Origin: Ochotona curzoniae
Taxonomy: Eukaryota; Chordata; Mammalia; Lagomorpha; Ochotonidae
Direction: 5' to 3'
Length of the DNA: 64,000 nucleotides
Assembly (NCBI RefSeq): GCF_017591425.1
Contig: NW_024467119.1
Location: 79,166,894-79,230,893 of the forward strand
Under the pieces are notes generated by a model that had not been told where the DNA came from, did no database searches, and saw nothing but the letters and a program-made list of their open reading frames with translations. Below are positions 33,481 through 44,254 of this stretch, piece after piece. Position 1 is the stretch's first letter. Each line of letters opens with the position of its first letter. A program made the translations under genes and the position numbers.

Positions 33481-33778
33481 GGGCTAGAGCATAGCTCAAC
33501 TGACTAATCCTCCACCCCCAAGTGCCAGCAAGGGGCCAGTTCAAGTCCTGCTTGCTCCACTTCCATTCCAGCTCCCTGCTTGTGGCCTGGGAAAGCAGTA
33601 GAAGATGGTCCAAAGCCTTGAAACCTGCACCTGCATGGGAAACCCAGAAGAAACTCCTGGATTCAGATTAGCTCAGCTCGTGCCATTGTGGCCATCTGGG
33701 GAGTGAACCAGAAGATGAAAGATGTTTCTGTCTGTCTGTCCTGTAAATCTGCCTTTCCAAAAAAAAAAAAAAAAATCT
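33481..33778 (+). mobile_element. CSINE
   Basis: 'aggggctagagcatagctcaactgactaatcctccacc' head with the 'gatcccatatgggc' word lost, 'gggaaagcagtagaagatggtcc', and 'ctgcctttcc' then 17 A. Confidence 0.93.
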
Positions 33779-33954
33779 TTAAGGAGAAAAAAAAAGAGTG
33801 TAAGTTGTGCATTCTGGAAGAAGCCTGGTTTTCTCATCAGCAGTGTGCCACTCTGTCCTAGCTCCTGCAACAGCGCTGCAGGACCACAAGTGCACGGAGG
33901 GCAATGCTTGCATCAGTGAGCAACATGACAGCGTCCACCAAGAACATCCTCCGG

Positions 33955-34182
33955 GGGCAGACACCTAGAGAAGGCCTGGTCCAGGCCCAGGCTTCTCCGC
34001 TTCTGATCAGCTTCCTGCGAACGCTCATCCTGGGAAGCATGGGATGCTGACCCAAGTACTTGAGCCCTATCACCCATTTGAGAGACCCAGGTAGAGTTCC
34101 AGCTCTGGATGCTGCCAGCATTTGGAGTGTAAGCCAGAAGATGCAAGTTTTCTGTCTCTCTTCCTCTGCTTTTCAAACAGGC
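33955..34182 (+). mobile_element. Old CSINE fragment
   Basis: 'gcttctccgcttctgatcagcttcctgcgaacg', 'gatgctgacccaagtacttgagccc', 'gagagacccaggtagagttcc' and 'agccagaagatgcaag'. The head is not recognisable. Confidence 0.75.
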
Positions 34183-35294
34183 CCTGTCTTCCCAATTTCT
34201 CACGCACACTGCCACCTAGAGGAGAGGAGAGGAACTGAGGGTCTACGCTCCTCCTGATGCGGGGGTCCTTGGAGGGACAGCAACAAAGAGAAAGGGTTGT
34301 CGCTGGACATCTGTGGAAGAGGAGGAAAAAGAGGGGAGCTTTTCTGCTTTTCAAATCGTCCGACCCAAATAGTAAATAATGCTGCAGTCTCCATTTCCCC
34401 AGAGTGTGTGTCCTCCAAGCTGGTTGGTCCTGTCGGCTATGTGCCCCAGCGCGGCTGGACTTTGAGCAGAAAGAATGCAAAGGCGTAGGGGTTAAAATAC
34501 CCTTACAAGCCTCCTCCCCTTCCCTCCTACCCCAGCCCATATCCCAGGGAGCAGGTAGCGTCACCACCTGTTGGCATACCCCATCCACCAATTTTATTAT
34601 TATTGATATTCAATCTGGAAATACACAGCTGCAGGCTGATTAGAGCGAAATGCACACTGCTCTGGTGAGGAGCAGGTTTTCTTCTGGCAGACCCCAGTGG
34701 GATCTGGACCATGTGATATTGCTGGGTTTCTTCCCCACCTCCCGTTATTTTCAGGAGACAGGTCTGTGCTGGTGCCAAGAAAAGAGGGGAAAGAAAACAA
34801 CTTGAAGATCTTGAACGTGACAAAGGAGTCCATGCCACAGCGATCAGCGCTCTTGAAAACAACGGGTTTCCTAACTAGCTCAATGCACGCAGCATTGACA
34901 AACCTGTGCGATTGCTTCCCCCGCATTGTGCAACGTGGGCCTCTGGGCTGCTTACAACACCTTGAGACTGTCAGACATGACACAGTGAAAGCAAGCCTTG
35001 TCGTGCTGCCTAAGTAGGATTTGTGAACCAGATATGACTTGTATGCCAGACAGCAAACAGAAGAAACATCCAAGGAACTGGGAGCTCAGAAGCTAAAAGG
35101 TTTATTGTATTACATTCCCCAAGGCCAAGAACACAAAATAGAGGTGATGACATATACTCCAGGGCTTCTCTCTGCCAGTGAGTTTTCAATCTGTCTAGGG
35201 AAGAATCCACCTGTTTAAACCCAACACCACCAGTCCCTCGATCTTGACACAAGTGGAAAACTTTTGGGCCATCTGACCCTTTGCCTCAGAGAAA
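34183..35294. other. Unique sequence with a 157-codon minus open frame
   Basis: No named repeat. The minus frame 34600-35073 starts MDVSSVCCLAYKSYLVHKSY and is the longest frame lying wholly outside a repeat that I recognise. It is Cys- and basic-rich with no signal peptide or domain that I know. The plus frame 34697-35017 overlaps it, which argues against constraint. No ribosome-context or splice evidence can be judged. Confidence 0.35.
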
Positions 35295-35297
35295 AAT

Positions 35298-35572
35298 TGA
35301 AGGAGCCCATTTAGCCCAGCAGTTCAACTTGGACTCCATTTCTGGCTGTGGTTCTTCCCCTACCTCCTGCCCCCCCCCCCAACACACACAGCAGATTCTT
35401 GGATGCAGAGGTGATGGCTTAACTAACTGGGTTCCAGCCACCTTGTGGGACACCTGGATTGAGTTCCCAGCTGGCTTTAGCCTTGGCCCAGCCCCAGCTG
35501 TTGTTGAACACTGAAGCATAAATGAACCCATGGAAACTGTTCTTTTCCCTCTCTGCCTCTCATTTATAAATA
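35298..35572 (+). mobile_element. Old CSINE
   Basis: 'gagcccatttagcccagcagttcaac', a run of 12 C (35371-35382), 'gcagaggtgatggcttaactaactgggttcc', 'ggacacctggattgagttcc' and 'cttggcccagccccagctg'. Confidence 0.85.
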
Positions 35573-35829
35573 TATAAGTGGAGATGATATATATATAAAT
35601 ATAAATGGAGATAATTTACTTCCAGAAATAAATACCAGTCTGCTCAGCCAATAAATGAATAGATTAAATAGCTTATTGACCAACAAATAAAAGCTGGAGA
35701 AAGACAGCTCGCAAGTTTCTGTGATTTCTCTTACAAAAAGAAGCAGTAAGTTGGTTGTACAGTCCAGCATAACATGGATTAAAGTAACTGGCAATCAAAT
35801 ATTCAACCACTACTGGTATCTTTCAAAAA
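35573..35829. other. AT-rich unique stretch
   Basis: 'atatatatataaatataaatgg' run (35588-35610) and otherwise unremarkable AT-rich sequence. Confidence 0.5.
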
Positions 35830-36162
35830 ATGCTTAAGATTTATTCATTTGAAAGACAGAGCAACCAAGAGGAAAAGTGTGTGAGAGAGAGAGAAATCGA
35901 TCCTGCACTGGCTGGTTCACTCCCCATATGGCCACAACAGCCAGAATTGGCCCTGGCTGAAGCCGGGAGCTTAGAACTTCATCCTGGTATTCCAAATGGG
36001 AGGTAGGGATCACACACTTGGGTCATGCGTCTTTCCCAAACACATGAACAGGAGACTGGGTCAGAAGTGGAGCTGTTGGTGCATGAGCTGACACAATGAG
36101 ATGGTATGCTGGTGCCAGCAACTGGTGGCTTATACCACTGTGCTACAATATTAGCACCTAAA
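35830..36162 (-). mobile_element. CSINE, reverse, older type
   Basis: 'aagatttattcatttgaaagacagag', 'gctggttcactccccatatggccacaac', 'agactgggtcagaagtggagctg' and 'taccactgtgctacaatattagcacc'. Confidence 0.92.
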
Positions 36163-36525
36163 TCAAGTTTTTAAAAAACACTTTCCAAGGTAATACAGCA
36201 GTGTAAGAACATGAAATGCAGCATTGTTTTCTAGCAGGAAAAAACTAGACAGCATCCTCCACTTTTCAAACTATCTTTGCTTGAATTTCCAATGAGAAGA
36301 GGAAAAGAGGCAGTTGTCTGCTCTGACACTATTGGATAATAATGGAGCATCCAAGTGCCCATCCCAGTGCCCTAATGCCTACCCAACTGGCCCTGCTGTG
36401 GGAGGCAAGTGGAAGTAGAGACAGAAACAAAAAAGACTTCTCCCTCATAGCTTCCTTATCGACAATGTGCCTTACTCAGGTCCCAAGGTTCTATCTAATT
36501 ACTTAAGCTGCAAATGGTCAATTTC

Positions 36526-36528
<3 letters not shown>
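36163..36528. other. Unique sequence, nothing recognised
   Basis: No exon or named repeat. Confidence 0.5.

Positions 36529-36572
<44 letters not shown>
36529..36572. repeat. (CT)n microsatellite
   Basis: 44 bp of uninterrupted CT/TC. Likely polymorphic. Confidence 0.97.
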
Positions 36573-36575
<3 letters not shown>

Positions 36576-36869
36576 GTCCAACTTAGGCCTTCATTTTTCT
36601 GGTCTCAGCAGTGATCATGTAGGGTGACTTGTCCCCCAGCAATGTCTGGAAGCAGTTTGGGTTGCTGCGATTCAGCAAAATGTTGGAGGTTGCTCCTGGA
36701 GGGGGGGACTCAGGTCAGGGATGTGCTGAACCCCATACCGTGCCCAGGGCAGCCCCACCGGAAGGAGTAATCCGGCCTCCAAGGCGTCAATCACACCAGG
36801 GGAGATGGAGAAACTCAGCTCTTACTGATCTTGCTTTAAAGGAAATGATGGGGTGCGTCTTCTGCATAT

Positions 36870-37073
36870 CCGCTAAGACCCCTGCGTCCTGTATTGGAGA
36901 GCCCGGGTTTGAGTCCTGACTCAGGTTCCTGCTAACAGAGACCCTGGGAGGCAGTGGTGATGGCTCCAAGATTTAGAGTCCTGCCACCCACACAGGAGTC
37001 ATGAGTTAGTCCCTGGTCCTAGGTCTGACCATTGCTGACACTGGGGGAAAGAACCAATGGTTGGCAGCATCTC

Positions 37074-37116
<43 letters not shown>

Positions 37117-37180
37117 CACTTGTCTGTTTCCCTCCACCTGTCATAATTCTGCCTTTCAAATAAATAAGTAAATAAATCTG
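36870..37180 (+). mobile_element. Old CSINE with (TG)n in its tail region
   Basis: 'gagagcccgggtttgagtcctgactcaggttcctgctaacagagaccctgggaggcagtggtgatggc'-type order seen in pieces. 'gaaccaatggttggcagcatctcc', then a (TG)n run, then 'ctttcaaataaataagtaaataaatc'. Confidence 0.88.
37077..37113. repeat. (TG)n microsatellite
   Basis: 37 bp of TG, in the place where old CSINEs carry a CT run. Confidence 0.97.
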
Positions 37181-37182
37181 TC

Positions 37183-37512
37183 TTTACAAGCCAGCATGGT
37201 AGTGTAGGAAGCTTGCAGTACTGATAAACTACATGGGTGCCAGTTCAAGTCCCAGCTGCTCCACTTATGATCCAGCTCCCTGTTAGTGACCTGGGAAATC
37301 AGCAGAAGATGGCCCAAGTGCTTGGGCCTCTGCACCCACAAAGGAGACATGACAGAAGCTTCTGGCCCCTCACTTTCGACTGGCCCATCTGGCTGTTTTG
37401 AACCATTTGGAGAGTGACCCAGTGGATGGAAGATCTCTCTCTTTCTCTCTGTTTCATTCTCTCTTTCTCGTTAACCTGTGCTTTTAAATAATATAAATCA
37501 TTCTTTTTTAAA
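37183..37512 (+). mobile_element. CSINE
   Basis: 'agccagcatggtagtgtaggaagc', 'tgatccagctccctgttagtgacctgggaaatcag', 'gtgacccagtggatggaagatctctc' and tail 'aaataatataaatcattc'. Directly follows the previous SINE tail. Confidence 0.93.
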
Positions 37513-37525
37513 AAATCATTTTCAG

Positions 37526-37862
37526 GGTCCGGCATGGTGGCCTACTGGTTAAAGTCCTTGCCTTGAACACGCTAGGGTCCCATTTGGGCACTGGCTCTAA
37601 TTCCGGCAGCCCCACTTTCCATCCAGCTCTCTGCTTGTGTCCTAGAAAAGCAGTCGAGGATAGCTCCAAAGCCTTGGGATCCTGTACCACGTGGGAGACC
37701 CTGGAGGAGGAGGTTCCTGACTGCTGGCTCTGGATCGGCACAGTTTCAGCCATTGCGGTCATTTGGGGAGTGAATCACCAGACGGAAGATCTTCCTCTCT
37801 GTCTCTCCTCCTCTCTGTATATCTGACTTTCCAAAAAAAATAAATAAATCTTAAAATAGATT
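37526..37862 (+). mobile_element. Young CSINE
   Basis: 'ggtccggcatggtggcctactggttaaagtccttgcc', with tail 'ccaaaaaaaataaataaatc'. TCATTTTCAG is repeated at 37516-37525 and 37863-37872. Confidence 0.96.
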
Positions 37863-37872
37863 TCATTTTCAG

Positions 37873-38200
37873 CCCAGTACAATGGCTCAGTGACTAGATG
37901 TTCACTTTGCATGTACTGGGATCCCATATGGGCACTGGTTCATGTCCTGGCTGCTCCACTTCCCATCCAGCTCCCTGCTTGCAGCCTGGAAAAGCAGTCG
38001 GGGACAGCCCAAAACCTTGGAACTCTCCACCTGCATGGAAGACCCAGAAGAAGCTCCTGGTTCCTAGCTTCAGAACAGCTTAGCTCTGGCCGTCGTAACT
38101 ACTTGGGGAGTGAACCAGCTGACAGAAAAAATATTTGCTTCTGTCTCTCCTTCTCTCTGTAAATCTTCTCAATAAAAATAAATAACTCTTTAAAAATATT
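37873..38200 (+). mobile_element. Young CSINE, same target as the previous copy
   Basis: 'cccagtacaatggctcagtgactagatg' begins immediately after the TCATTTTCAG duplicate, and the tail is 'tctcaataaaaataaataactc'. Third copy in an uninterrupted head-to-tail row. Confidence 0.96.
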
Positions 38201-39064
38201 TTTGAAAATGTCCCTTGAGAGCCATCGTCAATGAAGGAAGGAGGATACAAAATCTTATTGCCTACTTTAGGCTTTGTGTATTAATTCCTCCAATGTTTGC
38301 CAAAATTGGGTCTTTTAGATGTTTTCTCCATTTACACAATCAAAGAAACAGATTCTGTGAACTAATATCCTTTGTCCAGATCATAAAAGCAACAGAACCA
38401 GGTTATACCTTAGCCAGTACCTGCACCTTCAGCCTGAGAACTGTCCATGACATGTCAGTAGCAAAAAAATTCAGCAAAAATATAATAAAAGCCCTAAGCA
38501 AGGAGCCCCCAGCCCTCAGTAAGCCACCCCCCCATCACGGGGCCAGAAACACAGGCTCTTAGGTGACTCCTGGTCTAACCTATCTTTTTGTTGCTAAGTG
38601 ACAGACAATAAAAGCATTAGGTTGCCCCCCAACCCCAGCGTGGGGAGGGAGGTAGAAATGAACTGAGTAAAGTGCATCTGTATGGAGCTGCTAAATTACA
38701 GCAGAATACATGGTAACACTGTATTTGGACTTTGTGATAACAACACTGTGTTTTGGTGTTGAGTTACTTGGTGTCAACAGTGAGTGCCCCCGGGGGTGGG
38801 GGGGTTAAGCGAGGGGACCCTGCAGTGTGCATTGGAAGGGCCTGGAAGGTTTCCTGGAGAGAGAACCGAGCTTTGGGGGAATCTGGAATTTGGAGGTAGA
38901 GTTCACTTAAGGCAGGAAAGAGGAAATACTGGGATGAGTGCGGAGGGGGGGCTCTGGACTCAGCTCCCCATCTCTGCTCTTAAGCATTTGTGACTCTTGG
39001 CAAAGTATTAAACTCTTGGGCTTTTGTCTGTTCACCTACAAAATGCAGAAAACAAAGCTTCTGT
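38201..39064. other. Unique sequence, nothing recognised
   Basis: The 115-codon plus frame (38215-38562) is AT-rich with no similarity that I recognise. A G-run and purine-rich stretch lie at 38790-38810. Confidence 0.5.
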
Positions 39065-39065
39065 T

Positions 39066-39365
39066 CAGGGTTGAAGCAGTGGCTGAACTGGCTAATCTTC
39101 CCTCTGAAAGTTCTAGCATCCCATATGGGCACCAGTTTGCGTCCCCATTGCTCCACTTTCCATCCAGCTCCCTGCTTGGAGCCTGGAAAAGCAGTAGAGG
39201 ACGGCCTAAAGCCTTGGGACCCTGCCCACGTGGGAGACCTGAGGAGGCTCTGAGCTGCTGGTCTCTGATCGGCCCAGCTCCGGTTATTGCAGCCAATTGG
39301 GGAGTGAACCAGTAGATGGAAGATCTTTCTCTGTAAAATCTGCCTTTCCAATTAAAAAAAAATTT
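39066..39365 (+). mobile_element. CSINE
   Basis: 'gggttgaagcagtggctgaactggctaatcttcc', 'agcatcccatatgggcaccagtttgcg' and 'ctgcctttccaattaaaaaaaa' tail. Confidence 0.95.
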
Positions 39366-39605
39366 TTTTTTTGTTTTTACAAGAATGTTTCTATTCATTG
39401 TTTGCCATGAGAATTAAATAGATTAATGCATATAGAGTCTTAACATAGTGCTTGTTCTATAGTAAATTTTTACTGAAGGCTACCTTTCTGAAAAGGACAG
39501 GGGTGTGTGTGTATGTAAGAGAGACAGGGGAGAGAGAATAATAGCAGTTAAGGTTATCTTGTGAAACCAAAAGACATCTAGTAACTGAAGCAGGACATAA
39601 TTTCC

Positions 39606-39932
39606 TTTTTTTTTTTTTTAAGATTTATTTATTTTTGTTGAAAAGTCAGATAAATAGAGGAGAAGAGACAGAGAGGAAGATCTTTCATCTGATGGTTCAT
39701 TCCCCAAGTGGCCGCAATGGCCAGAGCTGAGCTGATCCAAAGCCAGGAGCTCTTCCAGGTCTCCCATGTGGGTGCAGGGTTCCAAGGCTTTGGGCCATCC
39801 TCAATTGCTTTCCCAGGCCACAAGCAGGGAGCTGGATAGGAAGCGGAGTTGCTAGGATTAGGACCAGCGCCCATATGGGATCCTGGCATGTTCAAGGTGA
39901 GGACTTTAACCGCTAGACCACCACCCCAGGCC
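39606..39932 (-). mobile_element. Young CSINE, reverse, inserted in the tail of an older one
   Basis: 'aagatttatttatttttgttgaaaagtcagataaatagagg' tail complement through 'accgctagaccaccaccccaggcc'. Target words CATAATTTC at 39596-39604 and 39933-39941. Confidence 0.96.
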
Positions 39933-39940
39933 CATAATTT

Positions 39941-40246
39941 CTTTATTTGTTTTTGTTTTTGCTTTTAAGATGTATATGTTTTATTTGAAACAGGGAGAAA
40001 TAGAAAGATCTTCTATCTGCTGGTATACTCCTCAAATGGCTGCAACAGTCAGAGCGAGGCCAGTCCAAAGCTGGAAGCCAGGAGCTTCTTCCTGGTCTCC
40101 CTTTTGACTGCAAGATCTTGGCCCATCCTCCACTGACATTAGTAGTGAGCCAGATTGGAAGTGGAGCAGCTAGGACTTGAACCAGCACTCATATTAGATG
40201 CCAGCAATGCAGGTAGAGGTTTAACTTGATGTGCCACCATGCCAGT
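39941..40246 (-). mobile_element. Older CSINE, reverse, host of the previous insertion
   Basis: Eroded tail 'tttgtttttgtttttgcttttaagatg', 'ctgctggtatactcctcaaatggctgc', 'ggacttgaaccagcactcat' and 'taacttgatgtgccaccatgcc'. Its own target duplicate CAGGACATAATTT lies at 39591-39603 and 40247-40259, outside the younger SINE. Confidence 0.94.
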
Positions 40247-40259
40247 CAGGACATAATTT

Positions 40260-40535
40260 AATGGGAAGGTTACAAGTGTTATCTCCTGGCTTTGACAGAG
40301 GTGGGATAGCCTGGATCAAGAGCTTATGTTGGGGGAGGGCCCCATCTGCAAAGAGCATTAAGGCAATGGGTAGTGCCCAGGTGAGCAAACATCTACGGAG
40401 CTGCTGCCACCCCATGAGAGCAGCCTAAGGACCTTCCACACGGTCGATGCTTCCTTGGCAATGTGCTGTTTACTCTAGAAAGTTCCGGAGAATCATTTAG
40501 GTTCTACCTAACTCTAGTGAGATGAGCCTACATTC
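40260..40535. other. Unique sequence, nothing recognised
   Basis: No exon or named repeat. Confidence 0.5.
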
Positions 40536-40539
40536 CACA

Positions 40540-41680
40540 AACTACTAACAACACCTGCTGATGTGGGTGAGAGGAGAAAGGTAACCTGCTCCACTGCTGG
40601 CAGGAGTGTAGGCTGGTACAGCCAATATGGAAGTCAGTGTGGAGGGAGAACTGAAAATGGATCTACTGTATGACCCAGCCATCCCACGCCTGGGAATGTG
40701 CAATCTGCATATGAGAAAGTGACTTGCAACCCTATATATATTTTTTAAGATTTATTATTTAATTTTTATTGGAAAGTCAGATATACAGAGAGGAGGAGAG
40801 ACAGAGAGGAAGATCATTATGTCCAATGATTCACTCCCCAGGCAGCCGCAACAGCCAGAGCTGAGCCAATCCAATGCCAGGAGCCCAGAGCCTCTTTTGG
40901 GTTTCCCACATGGGTGCAAGGCTTTGGGCTATCCTCGACTGCTTTCCCAGGCCACAACCAGGGAGCTAGATGGGAAACCAGGCCACTGGGATTAGAACTA
41001 GTGCCCATATGGGAGCCCAGCGCATGCAAGGCAGGGTCTTTAGCTGCTAGGCCACTACACTGGACCCGACTTGCAACCCTATATTTATAGTAGCACAATC
41101 TACAATAGCAAAGACATGGGAAAAACCCAGATGCCTGTCAAAAGAGGAATAGTTAAAGGAATTGTGGTACATCTACTCCATGGAATACTGCTCAGCCATT
41201 AAAAAGAATGACATTCTTTCATTTGCAATAAAATAGTCCTAACTGGAGACCGCTACACTCAGTAAAATAAGCCAATCCAAGGGACAAACAGCCAATGTTC
41301 TTTCTGATACAAGGTAACCTTCATGCAAAATGTAAAACAGATACATAGGTAAACAGGTATATACACATATTCTCATGGATGAACTGTGGAATGGAGACTA
41401 CCCTCCACAGGAGAAGATATGTCACAGAAGATATGTTATTCTACTCCCGAATAAAAGAAGGTGTCCACATGGAACTGTTACATACACCTGACAACTAGAC
41501 ACTAAACTTTCTACCATTGCCTACAATGCCACTTAATGCACACTTAAACAGCAGAATGTTGGACTATGGCTTGCTAAAGGACTATAGTATTGTACTAATA
41601 TGAGGGAAAACAGTAGGAAGGGGTATTGCGGAGTTGGAAGGGGGAATCCCTTTTCCTCTGGAACCATATCATTAAAAAAG
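40540..41680 (+). mobile_element. L1: LINE-1 3' end, 5'-truncated, split by a CSINE
   Basis: Encodes degraded ORF2 C-terminal sequence ('ctgctggcaggagtgtaggctggtac', 'tgacccagccatccca', then after the SINE 'acaatctacaatagcaaagacatgggaaa', 'ggtacatctactccatggaatactgctcagcc'). A 3' UTR follows to about 41680, where a (GGAA)n run replaces a poly(A) tail. Stops occur throughout. It starts near ORF2's last 150 codons, so it is a typical truncated insertion. Confidence 0.92.
40738..41067 (-). mobile_element. Young CSINE, reverse, in the L1
   Basis: Full length. Perfect 17-bp target duplication GACTTGCAACCCTATAT at 40721-40737 and 41068-41084. Confidence 0.98.
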
Positions 41681-41764
41681 GAAGGAAGGAAGGAAGGAAA
41701 GAAGGAAAGAAGGAAAAAAGGAAGGAAGGAAGAAAGGAAGGAGAGAAGGAAGGAAGGAAAGAAA
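41681..41764. repeat. (GGAA)n/(GAAA) microsatellite
   Basis: 84 bp of GGAA with GAAA and GGAG interruptions, immediately after the L1 3' UTR. Probably grew from the L1 poly(A) end. Confidence 0.95.
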
Positions 41765-42045
41765 CAAGTTCTGGTGAATTGAACATTGTGATTCATAGTA
41801 AGTTTGTTCTGTGTAACTTGGGGTACATAAGCAGGACCTGGGTTGGGCCTTGGGATGCTGGGTTTGTTAAGGATAATGAGCCAGTGGACAGGAGAAGAAC
41901 TAAGAAATGAATGGGGTGGAGGTCGGTAGCACGGTGAAGGTCTTGTCTGTCTGCCATAAGCATTGGGCTTGTACCTGAAAGCAACGGGCTGATCCAGAAA
42001 GGGACATAACAAAATCTCCTTTGGTTTTAGAAAACATGACTCAGG
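41765..42045. other. Unique sequence, nothing recognised
   Basis: No exon or named repeat. Confidence 0.5.
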
Positions 42046-42046
42046 A

Positions 42047-42358
42047 GCCAGTGCAGTGGTATAGCCAGCTAATCTTCACCTGTGGTACCAGCATCCCATT
42101 ATGGACACAGGTTTGAGTCCCAACTGCCCCACTTCTGATTCTGCTCTCTGCTTAAGATCTGCAAAAGCAGTGGAGAATGGTCCAAGCCCTTGGGTCCCTG
42201 CAACCATGTGGAAGACTTGGAATAAGTTCCTGGCTCCTGGCTGTAGATCCATGCAGTCACTTAGAAAGTGAACCATCAAATGCAAGATCTCTGCCCCCCA
42301 ACCCCTTAACTGATTTTTAGTAAAATAAATAATAATAATAAGTGAGTAAATCTTTCTT
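42047..42358 (+). mobile_element. CSINE
   Basis: 'gccagtgcagtggtatagccagctaatc', 'atcccattatggacacaggtttgagtccc', 'gaaagtgaaccatcaaatgcaagatc' and (AAT)n-rich tail. Confidence 0.92.
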
Positions 42359-42361
42359 AAA

Positions 42362-42678
42362 AAAAGGATTTATTTTTATTTTTATTGAAAAGTCAGATGG
42401 AGAGGAGGAGAGACAGAGAGGAAGATCTTCTGTCTGATGATTCACTCCCCAAGCAGCAGCAATGGCTGGAGCTGAGCCAATCAGAAACCAGGAGCCTGGA
42501 GCTTCCTCCAGGTCTCCCACACTCCCAAGGCTTTGGGCTGTCTTTGACTACTTTCCCAGGCCACAAGCAGGGAGCTGGATGGGAAGTGGGGCTGCAGGGA
42601 TTAGAATCGCTGCCCATATGGGATCCCGGTGCGTGCAAGGTGAGGACTTTAGCAGCTAAGCTGCCTCGCCAGGCCGAA
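42362..42678 (-). mobile_element. Young CSINE, reverse, in the tail of the previous one
   Basis: 'tttatttttattgaaaagtcagatggag' through 'agctaagctgcctcgccaggcc'. 'GTAAATCTT' occurs on both sides (42344-42352 and 42685-42693), so it landed in the preceding SINE's tail, producing a tail-to-tail pair. Confidence 0.95.
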
Positions 42679-42889
42679 AAATAAGTAAATCTTAAATAAT
42701 AATAGTAATAACTCAGGGAGCAGTGGGGATTCTGAAGGCAGCTGGAAGACAAACTTTGGAGACACAATCAAGGCCAAGGATGATAAAAGCAAATGCAAGG
42801 AAGCTTCTGGAAGATAGGAGAAGAGGGAGGAATTAAGCAGTGTTGAGGAAGATGATGATGATTGTAACAATAATAAAATGAACTGAGGC

Positions 42890-42965
42890 TGATAAAGCTT
42901 TTACTGTGTGCTAGGTACTCCTCTAAGTATATCAGGTGAATTATTTTATTTCATTAACTTACTCT
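42890..42965 (-). mobile_element. MIR SINE fragment, reverse
   Basis: 'aaagcttttactgtgtgctaggtactcctctaagtatatcaggtgaattatttt' follows the complement of the MIR 3' half. Confidence 0.6.
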
Positions 42966-42979
42966 GTTGAACATGCCAG

Positions 42980-43270
42980 ACAGAATTATTTGATAGGACA
43001 TAGCAATAAATAAAACCAATGGAAATCTGTCATCATGGAGTTTACGCTCTACTGGGCAGTCAATAAAGAAGACAAAATAACATTTAGTAATGTGTTAGGT
43101 AAGGACACTGGAAATACAGAGTTGAGGACAGCTGGTGAATCCAGGAAGAACCCCAAAAAGAGAGGACATTGGAGCAGATGTGAAGGAAGTGAGGGAAGGT
43201 GTCTGGGCAAAGAATACATCATGCAGAACAGCACGTGCACAGGCCGAGAGGCAGGAGTCCACCTGCGTGG
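42980..43270. repeat. Ancient interspersed repeat, family not assigned
   Basis: 'gcaataaataaaaccaatggaaatctgtcatcatggagtttacgctctactggg' then 'gaggacattggagcagatgtgaagg' and 'agaacagcacgtgcacaggccgag' are in the order of a well-known old mammalian repeat ('cctcatggagcttacattctagtggg ... gaacagcaagtgcaaaggccctgagg'). Confidence 0.5.
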
Positions 43271-43540
43271 GCCAAGCAGCCCAGGGAGGCTAGTCCGACC
43301 GGCCTTAACTGAACAAGGACAGGAGAAGTTGAAGAGAAGGCAGAGAAGTCATCTCTAGTCTTGTTGGACCTTGACGGTTACAATCAGGACGTGGGCTTTT
43401 CTGCCAGGTCAGATGGGTGTGCCGGGAACGACACAGCAGTTTCAGCAGCTGTCCATCAGGAATGGTTTTTGAGAGTAGATTCAGGGAAAAAGAAGCAAAG
43501 CAAATCACTAGTGCTATAATCCAGGACAGAAATGATGGTG

Positions 43541-43862
43541 GCAGGCCCGGTGCGGTAGCCAAATGGCTAAAGCCCTCACTTTGCATTCACTGGGATGCCA
43601 TATGGGCACTGGTTCAAGTCCTTTCAGTCCCACTTCCCATCCAGCTCCCTGCTTGTGGCATGGGAAAGCAGTCAAGGACGGCCTTGGGACCCTGCACCTA
43701 GGTGGGAGACCCAGAAGACGTCCCTCCTGGCTTTAGATCAGCTCAGCTCCAGCTGTTGCAGCCACTTACGGAGTGAATCAGTGGAAGGAATGATCTTCCT
43801 CTGTGTTTCCTCCTTTCTGTATATCTGATTTCCAATAAGAATGAATAAATCTTGGAACAAAA
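43541..43862 (+). mobile_element. Young CSINE
   Basis: 'gcaggcccggtgcggtagccaaatggctaaagccctc', with a small deletion in 'ggacggccttgggaccc'. Perfect target duplication AGAAATGATGGTG at 43528-43540 and 43863-43875. Confidence 0.97.
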
Positions 43863-43965
43863 AGAAATGATGGTGACTTAAGACAAGAAAATTGCAATGA
43901 AGGAGGAGAGAATGGATTCATTTCTGATTAAAAATTGAGTCAATAAAATTTCTTTATGGGGGCAC

Positions 43966-44203
43966 TGGCATTGTCATACAGAGATTTAATCCACTGCCTG
44001 TGACACTGGCATCCCATATGAGCACTGAGGCCAGTCCCAGCTGCTCCTCCAGTTTACCTCCCAGCTCGTTTGCCTACGAAAGCAGTTGAAGTTGGCCCAA
44101 GTTGTAAGCCACCATGGGAGACCCAGATGGAGTTCCAGGTTCCTGATTTTGTCTTGGTCCAGCCTGGTGGTTGCAACCTTTGGGAGGTAAACTAAAAAAT
44201 GAA

Positions 44204-44254
<51 letters not shown>

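Noticed and set aside
41600..41910. Lys/Glu-Gly-Arg-rich open frames
   Set aside because: Created by the (GGAA)n tract.
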